Of a DNA stretch of 37,283 bases, positions 7,433-17,204 are shown piece by piece. Location: positions 1 to 37,283 of the forward strand of contig JAZRLR010000028.1 in NCBI GenBank assembly GCA_045646965.1, in the 5' to 3' direction. Each line of letters opens with the position of its first letter. Positions within the stretch are counted from its first letter, which is position 1. The notes beneath the pieces were generated by a model. That model did not search any database, was not told where the DNA came from, and saw only the letters and a program-made list of their open reading frames with translations. The position numbers and the translations under genes were made by a program. The stretch is from HGM04593 sp045646965 (lineage in GTDB: Bacteria; Bacteroidota; Bacteroidia; Bacteroidales; Bacteroidaceae).

Positions 7433-10093
7433 TTAATTCTCGAGCTCCAAAGCATCGCATCCGTGTATATCCTGTGTCTTGTCATAAATGAGCATCATAT
7501 ATCCGTAGCTCAAATATGTGCAGATAGAAGATACATCGATGGTGATATTGGGGTTATCTGAAATCTCGAAATAAAAGAGGTTGTAGGGCATTGTCGTGTC
7601 GGTAATCTTGCGCAGGTCGTTACCTCCTATAAGGAAATAGCGCAAGCCGAGGTGCTGCCACAAGTTTGTGGGCCACTCGCTCAAGCAACGGTTACCCTTC
7701 TCATTGCTTTGATAACGTATGAAGAAACGTGCAAGGCCTGTCACCGACAGAGGTGCAAGGGGGAACGAGCTGAAGCTGTTGTAGCTCAAGTCGATACCTG
7801 TAAAACCACGCAAGTTCACAGTGTAGAAATCGACAGGCAGAGACTTCAATTTGTTATAGCTCAAGTCGAGAGCCTCGAGCATAATTATATTCTGCTTCTT
7901 GGGGTCTTGCTCATCGTTTCTCAAAGAGCCCTCGGGCATCTCCTCCATTCCGTTACCCGAAAGCACAAGTGTGATAATGGGAGAGTTCTTCTTGAAGAGC
8001 ACACCGGGGAATGTCTTGAGTTTATTACCCGAGAGGTTCACCTTGTTTACATTTACTCCGCGTGAGTTCTCGCCATTCTCGAAGCTGCTTATCTTGTTGT
8101 TTGAGAAGTCGATAGACTCACCTATTATGATAGAACGGGCATTGAATATGTCAGGGAACACCTCAATCTCGTTATTACTTATGTTAAAGCTCTCGAGTTG
8201 CTCGTAACCACAGAAGTAGCCATCGACATTGGGCACCTCCTTAATTTTATTGTAGTCGAGGTAAATCTTGGCAAGGTTCACTCCCTTTCCAAAAGGCTCA
8301 AGTTTCTCAATCTGGTTGTTTGTGAGGTCGAGAAGACCAAGTTTCACCATCTTCTTGAGCTTCTCGTGTGCAGGGAACTGCTTGAGGTTGTTATAACCCA
8401 TATAGATACCCTGAATTCTGTCGCCGCTCTTTCCGTCGATGAGGGCTACCCAGTCTTTGAGCAGCTGCTCGCCCGAAATACCTTTGAGGCAGGCGATATT
8501 GAGCATCTGCAGGTCGGGCAGGTTCCCAAGCATATCCATAGGGAGGCTTGTCATATTGGGACAGTTATAAATCTCAATATCTGTCAGTTTCTCGAACTTC
8601 TCCCAGCTCCACTCGCTCTCCTCGGCAGCGTAGAGACGGGCGTAATCGGAATCCTCCTCGTCGAGGGGTGTGAAGAAGGCCTCGCTGCGTATGGGTGAGT
8701 TGGCGATATAGAACTGTTCGAGCTTGGTACAGCGCATAATTGCCTTTGAGACACCGCGTATGAGGTTTGTGCTGTCGCCAAACATAATTCCTTTAAGCTG
8801 CACAGCCTTTTTAATGGGGCGCTCCGAGGGATCGAGCTCAATTGTCTTCTGCCAATCCTGTGAGAGGGCTGTGCGGAAGTCCTTCTCGAGGAAGTTGTCG
8901 TTGTAGTCCATACGGATGCTCTTCTTCTTCTCCTCGTCCATATTGGGGAACAGATGGCCGCCCAAAGTCTCGGAGTGGCTGCCCAGATAGAGGATGGCAA
9001 GCTCGGTGAGCTGACCGATGGCTGCAGGAATTTTACCCTTTACACCGAATCCCTCCAACGAAATTGTGGCCACACGACCGTCGCCGTGGAGCTGCACACC
9101 GGGCTGATAGCCCCACATATCCACATCCTTGTCGAAGTTCCAGTTACAACCCTTGGCCTCAACTATGCCCACATATTTCCACGACGGGCCGTCGAGAGCC
9201 TCCCAAATAGCCTTGAGGGCATAATAGTCCTTTATATACTCCTCGGTACCTTTTATGTCGAAAGGCAGCTCTGCATTCTTGGTGAGCTCATTGTCCTCCA
9301 CCTTAAAGGTCTTTGAGGTGGTGTTATACACCTCGGCAATTATAGTTTTTGCCTTTTTATCGCTATAAGCCATAAAGCTCTGCACCTTGTACTCGCCGGC
9401 GGGCAACCACACCACGGTGTCACAATCGATATATGAAGTCTGGTCGTTCTCACCGTCGGGGCGTGTATTGTGGAAATCCTCCACATACTTTGCTCTGATG
9501 CTCTTGAAGGTAGTCTTCTCGAGTGTGAGGGTATTCTGCACTGTCACATCCACAGCAGCGATGTCGCTGAGGGGGAACGAGCCGTCTGTACCCACCGAAC
9601 GCGACGATTCCATAATATTCTTCACAACTCTGAACGACACCTGTCCGCGGGGAACGGCAGAGACTGTCAAATCCTGGGGATAGAGAACACCGGGCTGCAC
9701 GGTGATGGTGCAGTCGTTCACGTCCGACGAGATAAGCAGGTTCTCCTTGTCGTCGTAGAGAGAGAAACCAATGAGGTTGTACTCGCCCTGTGTAAGCTTC
9801 ATCTTATCGCTGCGCAGACCAAACTCGGCATTTTCCTTGTTATAAGAGTTCAGATTGAGCATCTGGGTGATTGTGGTATTGTCGTTCTGCAACATCACCT
9901 TAATCTTATGCGCGTCAGACAACTTTTCGAGCCTGTCCACTGCACGGCCGTAAGAGGCCTCCTTGTACACTCTGAACTGAACATAGCCATATATGCCGTT
10001 CTGTCGAGCCGCATCATCGTCGTCGGAGCAACCGACTATGCCCGTTGCCACAAAGGCAAGGAGCATCAACAGGTATAAATTTATCTTGTTCAT
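7433..10093 (-). CDS. Large leucine-rich-repeat lipoprotein (DUF4458-like N-terminus)
   Basis: An 886-residue lipoprotein with lipobox Cys22 followed by SDDDD, a strong acid-rich surface-export signal. Residues about 35-290 form two beta-rich segments resembling the DUF4458 region of Bacteroides LRR lipoproteins (family name from memory, not checked). A cap-like segment follows with CNWNFDKDVDMWG and GKIPAAIGQLTEL, then long LRR stretches to the end with typical units such as LEALDLSYNKLKSLP. The cap plus LRR layout resembles eukaryote-like LRR surface proteins. No catalytic motif is visible. Genes lie 16 nt upstream and 22 nt downstream in the operon. Likely role: selective binding of a protein ligand at the cell surface; the ligand cannot be read from the sequence. 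Confidence 0.85.
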   Translation of the reverse strand: MNKINLYLLMLLAFVATGIVGCSDDDDAARQNGIYGYVQFRVYKEASYGRAVDRLEKLSDAHKIKVMLQNDNTTITQMLNLNSYNKENAEFGLRSDKMKLTQGEYNLIGFSLYDDKENLLISSDVNDCTITVQPGVLYPQDLTVSAVPRGQVSFRVVKNIMESSRSVGTDGSFPLSDIAAVDVTVQNTLTLEKTTFKSIRAKYVEDFHNTRPDGENDQTSYIDCDTVVWLPAGEYKVQSFMAYSDKKAKTIIAEVYNTTSKTFKVEDNELTKNAELPFDIKGTEEYIKDYYALKAIWEALDGPSWKYVGIVEAKGCNWNFDKDVDMWGYQPGVQLHGDGRVATISLEGFGVKGKIPAAIGQLTELAILYLGSHSETLGGHLFPNMDEEKKKSIRMDYNDNFLEKDFRTALSQDWQKTIELDPSERPIKKAVQLKGIMFGDSTNLIRGVSKAIMRCTKLEQFYIANSPIRSEAFFTPLDEEDSDYARLYAAEESEWSWEKFEKLTDIEIYNCPNMTSLPMDMLGNLPDLQMLNIACLKGISGEQLLKDWVALIDGKSGDRIQGIYMGYNNLKQFPAHEKLKKMVKLGLLDLTNNQIEKLEPFGKGVNLAKIYLDYNKIKEVPNVDGYFCGYEQLESFNISNNEIEVFPDIFNARSIIIGESIDFSNNKISSFENGENSRGVNVNKVNLSGNKLKTFPGVLFKKNSPIITLVLSGNGMEEMPEGSLRNDEQDPKKQNIIMLEALDLSYNKLKSLPVDFYTVNLRGFTGIDLSYNSFSSFPLAPLSVTGLARFFIRYQSNEKGNRCLSEWPTNLWQHLGLRYFLIGGNDLRKITDTTMPYNLFYFEISDNPNITIDVSSICTYLSYGYMMLIYDKTQDIHGCDALELEN

Positions 10094-10109
10094 TTTCGGA
10101 ATTTTAAAA

Positions 10110-11636
10110 TCAATTATTAACAGGCTTTATGACAAGCACCTTTGTATTCTGTCTCGATGTGTTACGCATACACAGCGTGATGAACTCGGTATCGAGTGAG
10201 GGCATAGTGAAGGTAATCTCCCAATATCCCTCGGCGTTCATAGTTACCGCAGTTCTAACTTTTAAAAGTTCTGTTTTATCGTTAAAGAAATCGTATGCCA
10301 CGTCGGACATTTGAGGATACTCGGCTGTTGTGCACAGAGTGTTAATAGTATATTTTTTACCATTCTCCATAGCCACAGAATATACATCCTCCGACTCCTC
10401 TACGCTCATAAGCTCTGTACTAACCTTTGTGAGGATATCGCCTGCGGGCTCGCGCTCACAAGTGAACGATGTGCCGTCGGGTGCTGTTACAACGAAACCA
10501 TCGGGTGCATAGATATCTTTCTGCACTGCCTCGACAATCACAAACGAGATGTTATTGTCGATGAACACCTCTGCTGTTTCGCAAGTGTCTACACCCATTA
10601 CAATACTATCGTATGCCGCAACGGGGAGTGCAAACAGGCATCCCTTGCGCGAGCGGCTCTCTTTTGTGGCCTCAAAGGGCTGCGCTGTAACGGTTACAAG
10701 CGACTTTTCTACCTGTGACTGCTCTATTTCGAGCCAGGGCTCCTCGCTCACAGAGATTGACTTGTCGGTATTCTCTGCAATGAAGAAAGGCTTGAACTCG
10801 TAGTTGCGACACTTTACATTGAACACAAGTGCGTCGTTTACAATCACATCGGTGCTCTCCTCGGTGCCGGTGCTCTCTTGGTGGAACTCTTTTCCGTCGA
10901 GAGAGATTTCCCAGTTCCACGCGCTGTTTTCACCGGTTATCTCAATGGCGTCGGGGTACATACCCGCAAACTTCACGGGGATAACTTTCTCCACATCACC
11001 CGCCTCGCTCACGAGGACAATCTCGCCCTCATTTTCAAAGGGTGTGTACTCCTCAATCACTCTGAACGAGTACTCTCCGTTGTAGTAAACAGGCTCTTCG
11101 AGCCACTCGGGGTATGATTTAAATCCAAAAGCGAAGTTGCTGTTAAAAGAAACGGTCACCGACGAACTTCCGTCGATAGTTACACAATCGAAGAGGTTAT
11201 TCTCGCTGTCGAGCACACCAACCTCATACTGCTTGGCGTGGCGGTACACAGGGCCGAAAGGAAACTCATTCTCGCCCGAAGCGAAAGCCACATTTGCTCC
11301 CGAAGGCTCAAAGGTGCGGGCTTCGTTGGTTATTCTCATAATAACGGTATGTGTGCCGGCTGTGCCTTTTATGTCGTTATAGAAAGCAACGCCGTCTTTT
11401 GAAAAAAGTACCCACATTTTATCGGAGTAGAGACGCCACACACTTGTAGAAGAGAACTCTATGGTTGTCTCCACATAGTCCTGCTCATCGAGCAGAGCGG
11501 TGTCGTAGACATCTATTTTCACAATCTCCACGGTGCCGCTTGCAGGCTGCTTGTCATCGTCCTCGGAACAGGCTGTAAAGCTGCCGGCCACTATGGCGGC
11601 AAGGCCTAAAAGAATTAGATATTTTATATTTTTCAT
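10110..11636 (-). CDS. Uncharacterised beta-rich surface lipoprotein
   Basis: A 508-residue lipoprotein with lipobox Cys23 followed by SEDDD. The mature protein is rich in beta-prone segments and shows no enzyme motif I recognise; it contains several Ig-like stretches with Trp and Tyr residues. By size and operon position it resembles the DUF5003-type lipoproteins that accompany some SusCD pairs, but I am not certain of that family name. It lies 18 nt downstream of the DUF4984-like gene. In structurally studied SusCD complexes, extra lipoproteins encoded after susD can be stable subunits of the transporter, so this protein is a candidate subunit or substrate-binding factor. Confidence 0.7.
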   Translation of the reverse strand: MKNIKYLILLGLAAIVAGSFTACSEDDDKQPASGTVEIVKIDVYDTALLDEQDYVETTIEFSSTSVWRLYSDKMWVLFSKDGVAFYNDIKGTAGTHTVIMRITNEARTFEPSGANVAFASGENEFPFGPVYRHAKQYEVGVLDSENNLFDCVTIDGSSSVTVSFNSNFAFGFKSYPEWLEEPVYYNGEYSFRVIEEYTPFENEGEIVLVSEAGDVEKVIPVKFAGMYPDAIEITGENSAWNWEISLDGKEFHQESTGTEESTDVIVNDALVFNVKCRNYEFKPFFIAENTDKSISVSEEPWLEIEQSQVEKSLVTVTAQPFEATKESRSRKGCLFALPVAAYDSIVMGVDTCETAEVFIDNNISFVIVEAVQKDIYAPDGFVVTAPDGTSFTCEREPAGDILTKVSTELMSVEESEDVYSVAMENGKKYTINTLCTTAEYPQMSDVAYDFFNDKTELLKVRTAVTMNAEGYWEITFTMPSLDTEFITLCMRNTSRQNTKVLVIKPVNN

Positions 11637-11654
11637 AATCGTAGTATCCTTTAA

Positions 11655-12557
11655 TTAATAGCCTTCATTCTCGAGTTTTTTAGCCTCGTCCTCACTTATC
11701 CACTCTACTGCGTTCACAAACACTCCCACCGTGTTATAACCCGACATACTGGGAATATAAAGGTTCATATACTGAAAGATGAACTTCTCGCAGCTGCTGT
11801 AGTAGGATGTGTACATCGTGGGGTTTGTCATATTTATGATACCCTCTGTACCATAGAGTGTTCCGAAGGCCTCTGCTGTGGGGCCGAACTGCTGCTCCTC
11901 GAACTTAATGAGGGGGTTGAGGAGGTCGTTTGTGGTAAACTCAATCTTCACATCGTAACCATCGAAGAAATAGTCCTTTATGATGATGGTATTCTCCTTC
12001 TCGGTATCGACAACCGAGCGTGTGAGACGACCGTCGATAGTTGTCATATAATTGTTTATGAAGGTAGATGTGATGAAGCAGGGGCCGACAAAAGCGTTTA
12101 TGTCGAACTTGCAAGACTTGAGAAGGCGCACATTGGCATCGCTGCGGTACATATCCCAAGCGTAATCTTCGTGTCCTACAAGACGCAGGTTAAAGCCCAA
12201 AGAGTCGTAAACGCCTATTTTGTCGTGACAACCTACCACCTCGACATTTGCGACACGCTGTCCTGCCTTTATGGTAACGCTGTTCGACTTGAGGCTGTAG
12301 TGACGTCCCTCGATGGCGGTACTGCCGCTGTCTACAATCTCCACCGAAATTGTACGGTCGTAGTCGCACGCCTTTGTGGCAACCACGGGAATCTCATAGC
12401 AATCGGTATTATTCTGCACGGGGAACTCATACAATGTATCGGAGAACATTATATAGTTCTCGCCTTTATATGTGATATACTCTGCATCGGTGTCACAAGC
12501 AGCTACCGACACGAGCATAGCAGAGACTATACATAAATATCCAAAAAACTTTTTCAT
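11655..12557 (-). CDS. DUF4984-like lipoprotein associated with SusCD
   Basis: A 300-residue lipoprotein with lipobox Cys21 followed by DTDAE. The N-terminal half (about 30-140) looks like a Calx-beta/Ig-like fold (TAIEGRHYSLKSNSVTIKAG is the familiar phrase, with strands before and after). The C-terminal half (about 145-290) is Tyr- and Asn-rich with no known active site. The overall pattern fits the DUF4984 family of Bacteroidales lipoproteins (name from memory). It lies directly after susD with a 12-nt gap, the position taken by accessory surface lipoproteins. It probably works with the SusCD pair in ligand binding. Confidence 0.7.
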   Translation of the reverse strand: MKKFFGYLCIVSAMLVSVAACDTDAEYITYKGENYIMFSDTLYEFPVQNNTDCYEIPVVATKACDYDRTISVEIVDSGSTAIEGRHYSLKSNSVTIKAGQRVANVEVVGCHDKIGVYDSLGFNLRLVGHEDYAWDMYRSDANVRLLKSCKFDINAFVGPCFITSTFINNYMTTIDGRLTRSVVDTEKENTIIIKDYFFDGYDVKIEFTTNDLLNPLIKFEEQQFGPTAEAFGTLYGTEGIINMTNPTMYTSYYSSCEKFIFQYMNLYIPSMSGYNTVGVFVNAVEWISEDEAKKLENEGY

Positions 12558-12569
12558 ATATAATCCTTT

Positions 12570-14105
12570 TTATTTGTTACTTCTATTGGGCTGAATATTA
12601 TTTCCGGGCGAGTCGAGCTCGTGCTGGGGGATGGGCCACACAAACAGGGGATTGTCCTTCTCTATCTCGAGGCTGCTGCCGTGCTCGAGCGACTGGTCCT
12701 GGGGCTCACGCTTGAAGCCCTTTTCCCAACGCTTGAGGTCCTGCAGGCGGAAACCCTCCATAAAGAGCTCTTTCACGCGCTCCTCCTCAATTACCTCCAT
12801 AGCGTTCTTCTCATTCATTGCAGTGCTACCACCATATGAGGCGTAACGCTTTAAGCGCAATGCCGATATATCTTTGCCGGCCTTGCTGTAGTTGGGAGTC
12901 TCGAGGCGGCAATATGCCTCGGCACGTATGAGGTACTGCTCGGCAAGGCGGAATACCTTGGGCATAGATTTATGCACAAGCTGTGCCGAGTTAAAGAGGT
13001 CGAGGTTACCGAAATACTTGTAAAGCAAGGGCCAAGTGAGACCGTGTGAGTGGCCGGTGGTTATCTGGGCAAAATATGTAGAGGCGCGCAAGTCGCTCTC
13101 GTTATAGAGTTCGAGCGCCCACATAGCGGGTACATAGTCGGGGTAGTAGTTCGAGAAGTCGTAACCCAGGAACAGGCTGCCCAGCGAGCCTCCGTAGTTT
13201 GTTGTGGTGAAGCTTACCTTCCAAATAACCTCGAAGGCTGCATCGTAATCCCACATATACTGCAGATAGCTTGTACCCGAGGTGTATTCGGTTGTGGCAC
13301 TTGCAAGCTCATAGTATCCGCTGTCGATAATCTTTGACGAATACTTGATGGCAGCCTCCCAGTCACGCATATAGAGCGCAATGCGGGCACGCAGAGCATA
13401 CACTGTGTACTCGTTGAAATAGGCAGAAGAGTTGAAGAGCTCGCCATCGATGGCGGTGTCATAGTCCTCGTCGAGGGCAAGATACTTGGCTGCGAGGTCG
13501 AGGTCGGAGAGCACAAAACTATATGAGTCGTAGAGTGTTCTGCGTGTAATATCCTTCTCGCCATAGTAGCTGTCGGTTATCACCACGCCAAGCTCTTTCT
13601 TGGCCTGCTCGTCCGATTTGTAATCCTCGCAGAAGAGTTTGATGAGCTCGGAGTAGGCAAGAGCACGGGCAAAATGTGCCTCGCCGCGCAAGCGCTCAAG
13701 GTAGTCGAGGTCGTCGTCATTGGTGAGCTTTGTAGCGAGTTTATTCGCATTGTCGAGGAAGAAGTTACAGTTACCAATCACATTGTAGAGCGCAGCATAC
13801 ACCGACTCTATCTCGGGGTTTGTGGGGAGGATATCCCAGCGCCATATATCGCCGTGGGTGTTGCTATAACCATTTACCGCATACACGAGGTCGGTTTGCA
13901 GGTCGGGCAATATAGTGAGATAGCCGCTATACAAGGAAGCGCTCAAGAAAGAGGAATATATACCCATCACAGCCTCGTCGGCCTGATTGATATTCATTAT
14001 GGCTTTGTCCTGCTCTACAGCGTCCTCGGGAAATTTGTCGAGACACGATGTCGCCATAAGGCCCGACAGGATAAGCAGTAAAAATATTTTTATGTCTTTC
14101 ATCAT
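12570..14105 (-). CDS. SusD/RagB-family outer-membrane lipoprotein
   Basis: A 511-residue SusD homologue: the surface lid of a SusCD transporter that binds substrate and closes over the barrel. The lipoprotein signal ends at Cys21, followed by the usual LDKFPED stretch. TPR-like helical units are visible (GEAHFARALAYSELIKLF, and the later ALRARIALYMRDWEAAIKYS). The conserved C-terminal segment is present: YLIRAEAYCRL, then EEERVKELFMEGFRLQDLKR. It lies 12 nt after its susC gene. Because the operon encodes a protease rather than glycoside hydrolases, the ligand is more likely a peptide, as for RagB, than a glycan; that is inference. Confidence 0.95.
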   Translation of the reverse strand: MMKDIKIFLLLILSGLMATSCLDKFPEDAVEQDKAIMNINQADEAVMGIYSSFLSASLYSGYLTILPDLQTDLVYAVNGYSNTHGDIWRWDILPTNPEIESVYAALYNVIGNCNFFLDNANKLATKLTNDDDLDYLERLRGEAHFARALAYSELIKLFCEDYKSDEQAKKELGVVITDSYYGEKDITRRTLYDSYSFVLSDLDLAAKYLALDEDYDTAIDGELFNSSAYFNEYTVYALRARIALYMRDWEAAIKYSSKIIDSGYYELASATTEYTSGTSYLQYMWDYDAAFEVIWKVSFTTTNYGGSLGSLFLGYDFSNYYPDYVPAMWALELYNESDLRASTYFAQITTGHSHGLTWPLLYKYFGNLDLFNSAQLVHKSMPKVFRLAEQYLIRAEAYCRLETPNYSKAGKDISALRLKRYASYGGSTAMNEKNAMEVIEEERVKELFMEGFRLQDLKRWEKGFKREPQDQSLEHGSSLEIEKDNPLFVWPIPQHELDSPGNNIQPNRSNK

Positions 14106-14117
14106 TTTCCCTTAATT

Positions 14118-17054
14118 TTAGAAGGTTATTTCCAAGCCGCAGGTATATTGACGCGACATAGGATACTGTGCCGCATAAATATTGCTCGACGATTCTGGGT
14201 CTACACCGCTGAACTTTGTAATAGTGAAGAGGTTCTGCGCCTGCACATACACACGCATTCTGCCTATGGCCTTTGTCTTGCGAAGAACAGACTGCGGGAG
14301 GTCGTAGCTCAACATAATATTTTTAAGACGAAGGAACGAAGCATCCTCGAGGAAGCGTGTATCCATCTGGGGAGTTACGCCGTAACGGGGAATGTCGGCT
14401 ATGTCGCCGGGCTTTTTCCAACGGTTGTAGAGCATACGTTTCGACTGGTTGTAAGATGAGTAAAGGCCATTACTCTCCTCAAAGAAGCGGTCGTTGTTAA
14501 ACATCCAGCGGTCTTTCACCCAGCTGAAGTTTGCAGCGAGCGACAAGCCCTTGTAGCTCACTGTAGAGCCAAAACCACCCTGCCAGGGCGCGATGTAGTT
14601 CTTGCCTGTCATCACCTTGTCGCTCTCTTTGAACTCGTTGGTAATATTTCCGTCCTTGTCATACCAGAGAGCGTCTCCGTTGGCGGGGTTCACACCTGCA
14701 AAGCGGTTCAGGAAGAACTCACCCACAGGGTGATTTACAACCAGCTTTGTGGCAGTTGTGCCCACGACATACTCCTGAACACCGTTGTAGAGCTCTGTAA
14801 TCTCGTTCTCGTTGTAAGAGGCATTGGCGCTCACGTTCCACACGAAGTTGTCGGTGCGTATAACGTCTACATTGAGCGAGAGCTCGGCACCCTTGTTTAC
14901 CATAACACCTACGTTGTCCCATCGCGAGCCGAAGCCGTTGTTTGCATAAGACTGCGGAACGCTCATAAGCATATCTGTGGTCTTCTTGTGGTAAACCTCA
15001 ATGTCGGCGTTCACACGATGGAAGAAGCCCAGGTGCAGAGCAAGGTTTGTGGTGTGCAGTTTCTCCCAGCTCAAGTCCTCGTTACCCTGTGTGGCAGGTG
15101 CAATGCCGGGATCGTCGTTGTAGTTGGAGCCACTTGTCACAAGCGCAAGGTGGTCGTAATCGGGGATTGAAGAGTTACCCGATGTACCCGAAGATACAGC
15201 GACCTGTGCATTTGAGAGCCAGCTCAAGTTCTTGAGAAGTTTCTCTTTTCTCATATCCCACATAAAGCCCACCGACCAGAATGTAGCCCAACGGCCGTTC
15301 TTTCCAAAACGTGAAGAGGCGTCGGTACGCAAAGAGTAGTCGATGAAATAGCGCTCTTTGAGGTTATACTCGGCACGTCCGAAGAACGAGAGGAATGCGT
15401 GTGACGACGAGCTGTTGGCCCACGAAGCCGCTCTTGTACCCGATGAGAGAAGAGTGAAAGCGTCGTTGCTCTGTCCGCGTGTCACCACCTGAAAGCCCTC
15501 GGAGCGGTAGTCTACACCCTCCTGTCCGAGCATAAGGTTGAAATTGTGCTTTTTATCTATGTCGAAAAGATAGTTGGCAGTGTTTGTGATGGTGAGGTTC
15601 ACAGTTGTGCTCGATGCACGGCCTGCTGTACCCTGGTTATTATTTCCCACAAAGCTGGGGAACGATTTCATATCTGTGGTAGAGTGTGTAAAGTCTACAC
15701 CTGCCTGCGAACGCAGTGTAAGGTTCTTCACAGGGCTGTACTCGGCATACAGAACACTGATTGCCTTGTATTTCTTCAAATCCATAGGGTTATACTTGAG
15801 CCACTCCACGGGGTTGTATCCGCGGCCTGTCCAGCTGCCGTCGCTCGACGAAGCGATGGAACCATCTTCTTTATAGGGGTTCCAGTAGGGCAACATAAAC
15901 TTACTTGCCGAAATGGGTGTGTAGAGCGCATACTCGCCGTCGTCGGCCTGATTAACCTCCTCGTAGGTAAACATAGTGTTTGTGCCCACTTTGAGATGGT
16001 CGTTGGTCTTCACGTCGGCGTTCACACGCATATTATAACGGCGGAAAGAAGAACCCAGAGCGATACCCTCCTGGTCGAAGAGACCTGCCGACACAAAGTA
16101 GTTGAGTTTGTCGGTGGCGTGATTGAGCGAGAGGTCGTAGCTCTGCAATCTGGCACGGTCGTTAAATACTACATCCATCCAATTTACATCGGTTTTACCG
16201 AGGATTGTGTAGTCCTGACCGGCGTCGAGGCCGAGCTCTTTCTCGAACTCAATGCGCTCGGCTGTGTTCATAAGGTGCCAATTACCGTGTGCGATGTTCG
16301 ACACACCCCACTGCGAGCGGAAAGTGACATCGACTCTCTCGGTGTTTGTGCCTCGTTTGGTTGTGATTACCACAACGCCGTTTGCAGCACGAGCACCGTA
16401 GATTGAGGTAGAAGAAGCATCCTTCAGCACATTTATCGACTCAATGTCGGCGGGGTTTATGGCGTTAAAGTCGGAACTTGTGATGGGCACACCGTCGAGG
16501 ATAAACAGGGGCGAAGTTCCCGAGCTGATTGAATTTGTACCACGAATCTGGAATGTGGCAGCTTTGCTGGGCTCGCCCGAGTTAGAAAGCACCGTCATAC
16601 CGGGAGTGAGTCCCTGCAGAGCCTGGTCGAAGCCCGCTGTGGGTACATTTTCAATTTTCTCGGCTTTTACTGTGGCAACCGAACCTGTGATAGTTCCTTT
16701 TTTGCGCACACCGTATCCCACTACGATAACCTCGTCAATCGCCTGAACCTCGGGAGACATCACAATGTCAAGCACTTTTGTTTCGGCTTTCACAATGTGC
16801 TCCTGACTCTCGTAACCTATATACGAAAAGCCGAGGGTAGCCTCCTGTGTTCCTCTAATCTCGATGGTGTAGTTACCGTCCAAGTCGGTAACCGTTCCAT
16901 TGGTGCTTCCTTTCTGCATAACACCCACTCCGATAAGCGGCTCACCGTCCTCTGTGGAGGTGACACAACCCTTTACCACAAAAAACTGTGCAAGGGCGCC
17001 CTGGAAGGCCATCATACAAAGAAAGACAAATAGAAGAATTCTTCTTTTTCTCAT
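14118..17054 (-). CDS. SusC/RagA-family TonB-linked outer-membrane transporter
   Basis: A 978-residue TonB-dependent transporter. The frame is open for 51 more codons upstream, but those have no signal peptide and the stretch holds the promoter; the ATG at 17054 begins MRKRRILLFVF and gives a type I signal ending ALA-Q. Domains in order: carboxypeptidase-regulatory-like domain (about 28-105), the short SusC signature (IDEVIVVGYGVRKKGTITGS), plug domain (GTNSISSGTSPLFILDGVPI, then INVLKDASSTSIYGARAANG), and a C-terminal 22-strand barrel ending in a terminal aromatic residue (LEITF). It uses TonB-ExbBD energy to import the ligand delivered by the SusD encoded next. It is the first gene of the nine-gene operon. 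Confidence 0.96.
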   Translation of the reverse strand: MRKRRILLFVFLCMMAFQGALAQFFVVKGCVTSTEDGEPLIGVGVMQKGSTNGTVTDLDGNYTIEIRGTQEATLGFSYIGYESQEHIVKAETKVLDIVMSPEVQAIDEVIVVGYGVRKKGTITGSVATVKAEKIENVPTAGFDQALQGLTPGMTVLSNSGEPSKAATFQIRGTNSISSGTSPLFILDGVPITSSDFNAINPADIESINVLKDASSTSIYGARAANGVVVITTKRGTNTERVDVTFRSQWGVSNIAHGNWHLMNTAERIEFEKELGLDAGQDYTILGKTDVNWMDVVFNDRARLQSYDLSLNHATDKLNYFVSAGLFDQEGIALGSSFRRYNMRVNADVKTNDHLKVGTNTMFTYEEVNQADDGEYALYTPISASKFMLPYWNPYKEDGSIASSSDGSWTGRGYNPVEWLKYNPMDLKKYKAISVLYAEYSPVKNLTLRSQAGVDFTHSTTDMKSFPSFVGNNNQGTAGRASSTTVNLTITNTANYLFDIDKKHNFNLMLGQEGVDYRSEGFQVVTRGQSNDAFTLLSSGTRAASWANSSSSHAFLSFFGRAEYNLKERYFIDYSLRTDASSRFGKNGRWATFWSVGFMWDMRKEKLLKNLSWLSNAQVAVSSGTSGNSSIPDYDHLALVTSGSNYNDDPGIAPATQGNEDLSWEKLHTTNLALHLGFFHRVNADIEVYHKKTTDMLMSVPQSYANNGFGSRWDNVGVMVNKGAELSLNVDVIRTDNFVWNVSANASYNENEITELYNGVQEYVVGTTATKLVVNHPVGEFFLNRFAGVNPANGDALWYDKDGNITNEFKESDKVMTGKNYIAPWQGGFGSTVSYKGLSLAANFSWVKDRWMFNNDRFFEESNGLYSSYNQSKRMLYNRWKKPGDIADIPRYGVTPQMDTRFLEDASFLRLKNIMLSYDLPQSVLRKTKAIGRMRVYVQAQNLFTITKFSGVDPESSSNIYAAQYPMSRQYTCGLEITF

Positions 17055-17177
17055 TTTGTGTTTATAATAATTAGAAATTTCTTTGCCGTATATATAAATA
17101 GGACGTGTCGGCGCAATCGTCGCTTTTTTCAAAAAAACAACGAAAAGCCGAGCACTTTTTGAATATCTATGCAAACA

Positions 17178-17195
17178 ATATTCAAATTTGAATAT
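17178..17195. promoter_or_regulatory. Perfect 18-bp palindrome, candidate operator upstream of susC
   Basis: ATATTCAAATTTGAATAT is a perfect palindrome with no central spacer. It lies about 120 nt upstream of the susC start and immediately downstream of the predicted -7 box, that is, near the start of the transcript. The position suits a repressor site or a 5'-end RNA hairpin. AT-rich palindromes occur by chance, so the call is tentative. Confidence 0.4.
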
Positions 17196-17204
17196 AAAGC
17201 GGTG

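Noticed and set aside
15546..16406. 286-residue plus-strand frame inside the first susC gene
   Set aside because: Antisense to conserved SusC plug and barrel sequence; no start signal or motif.
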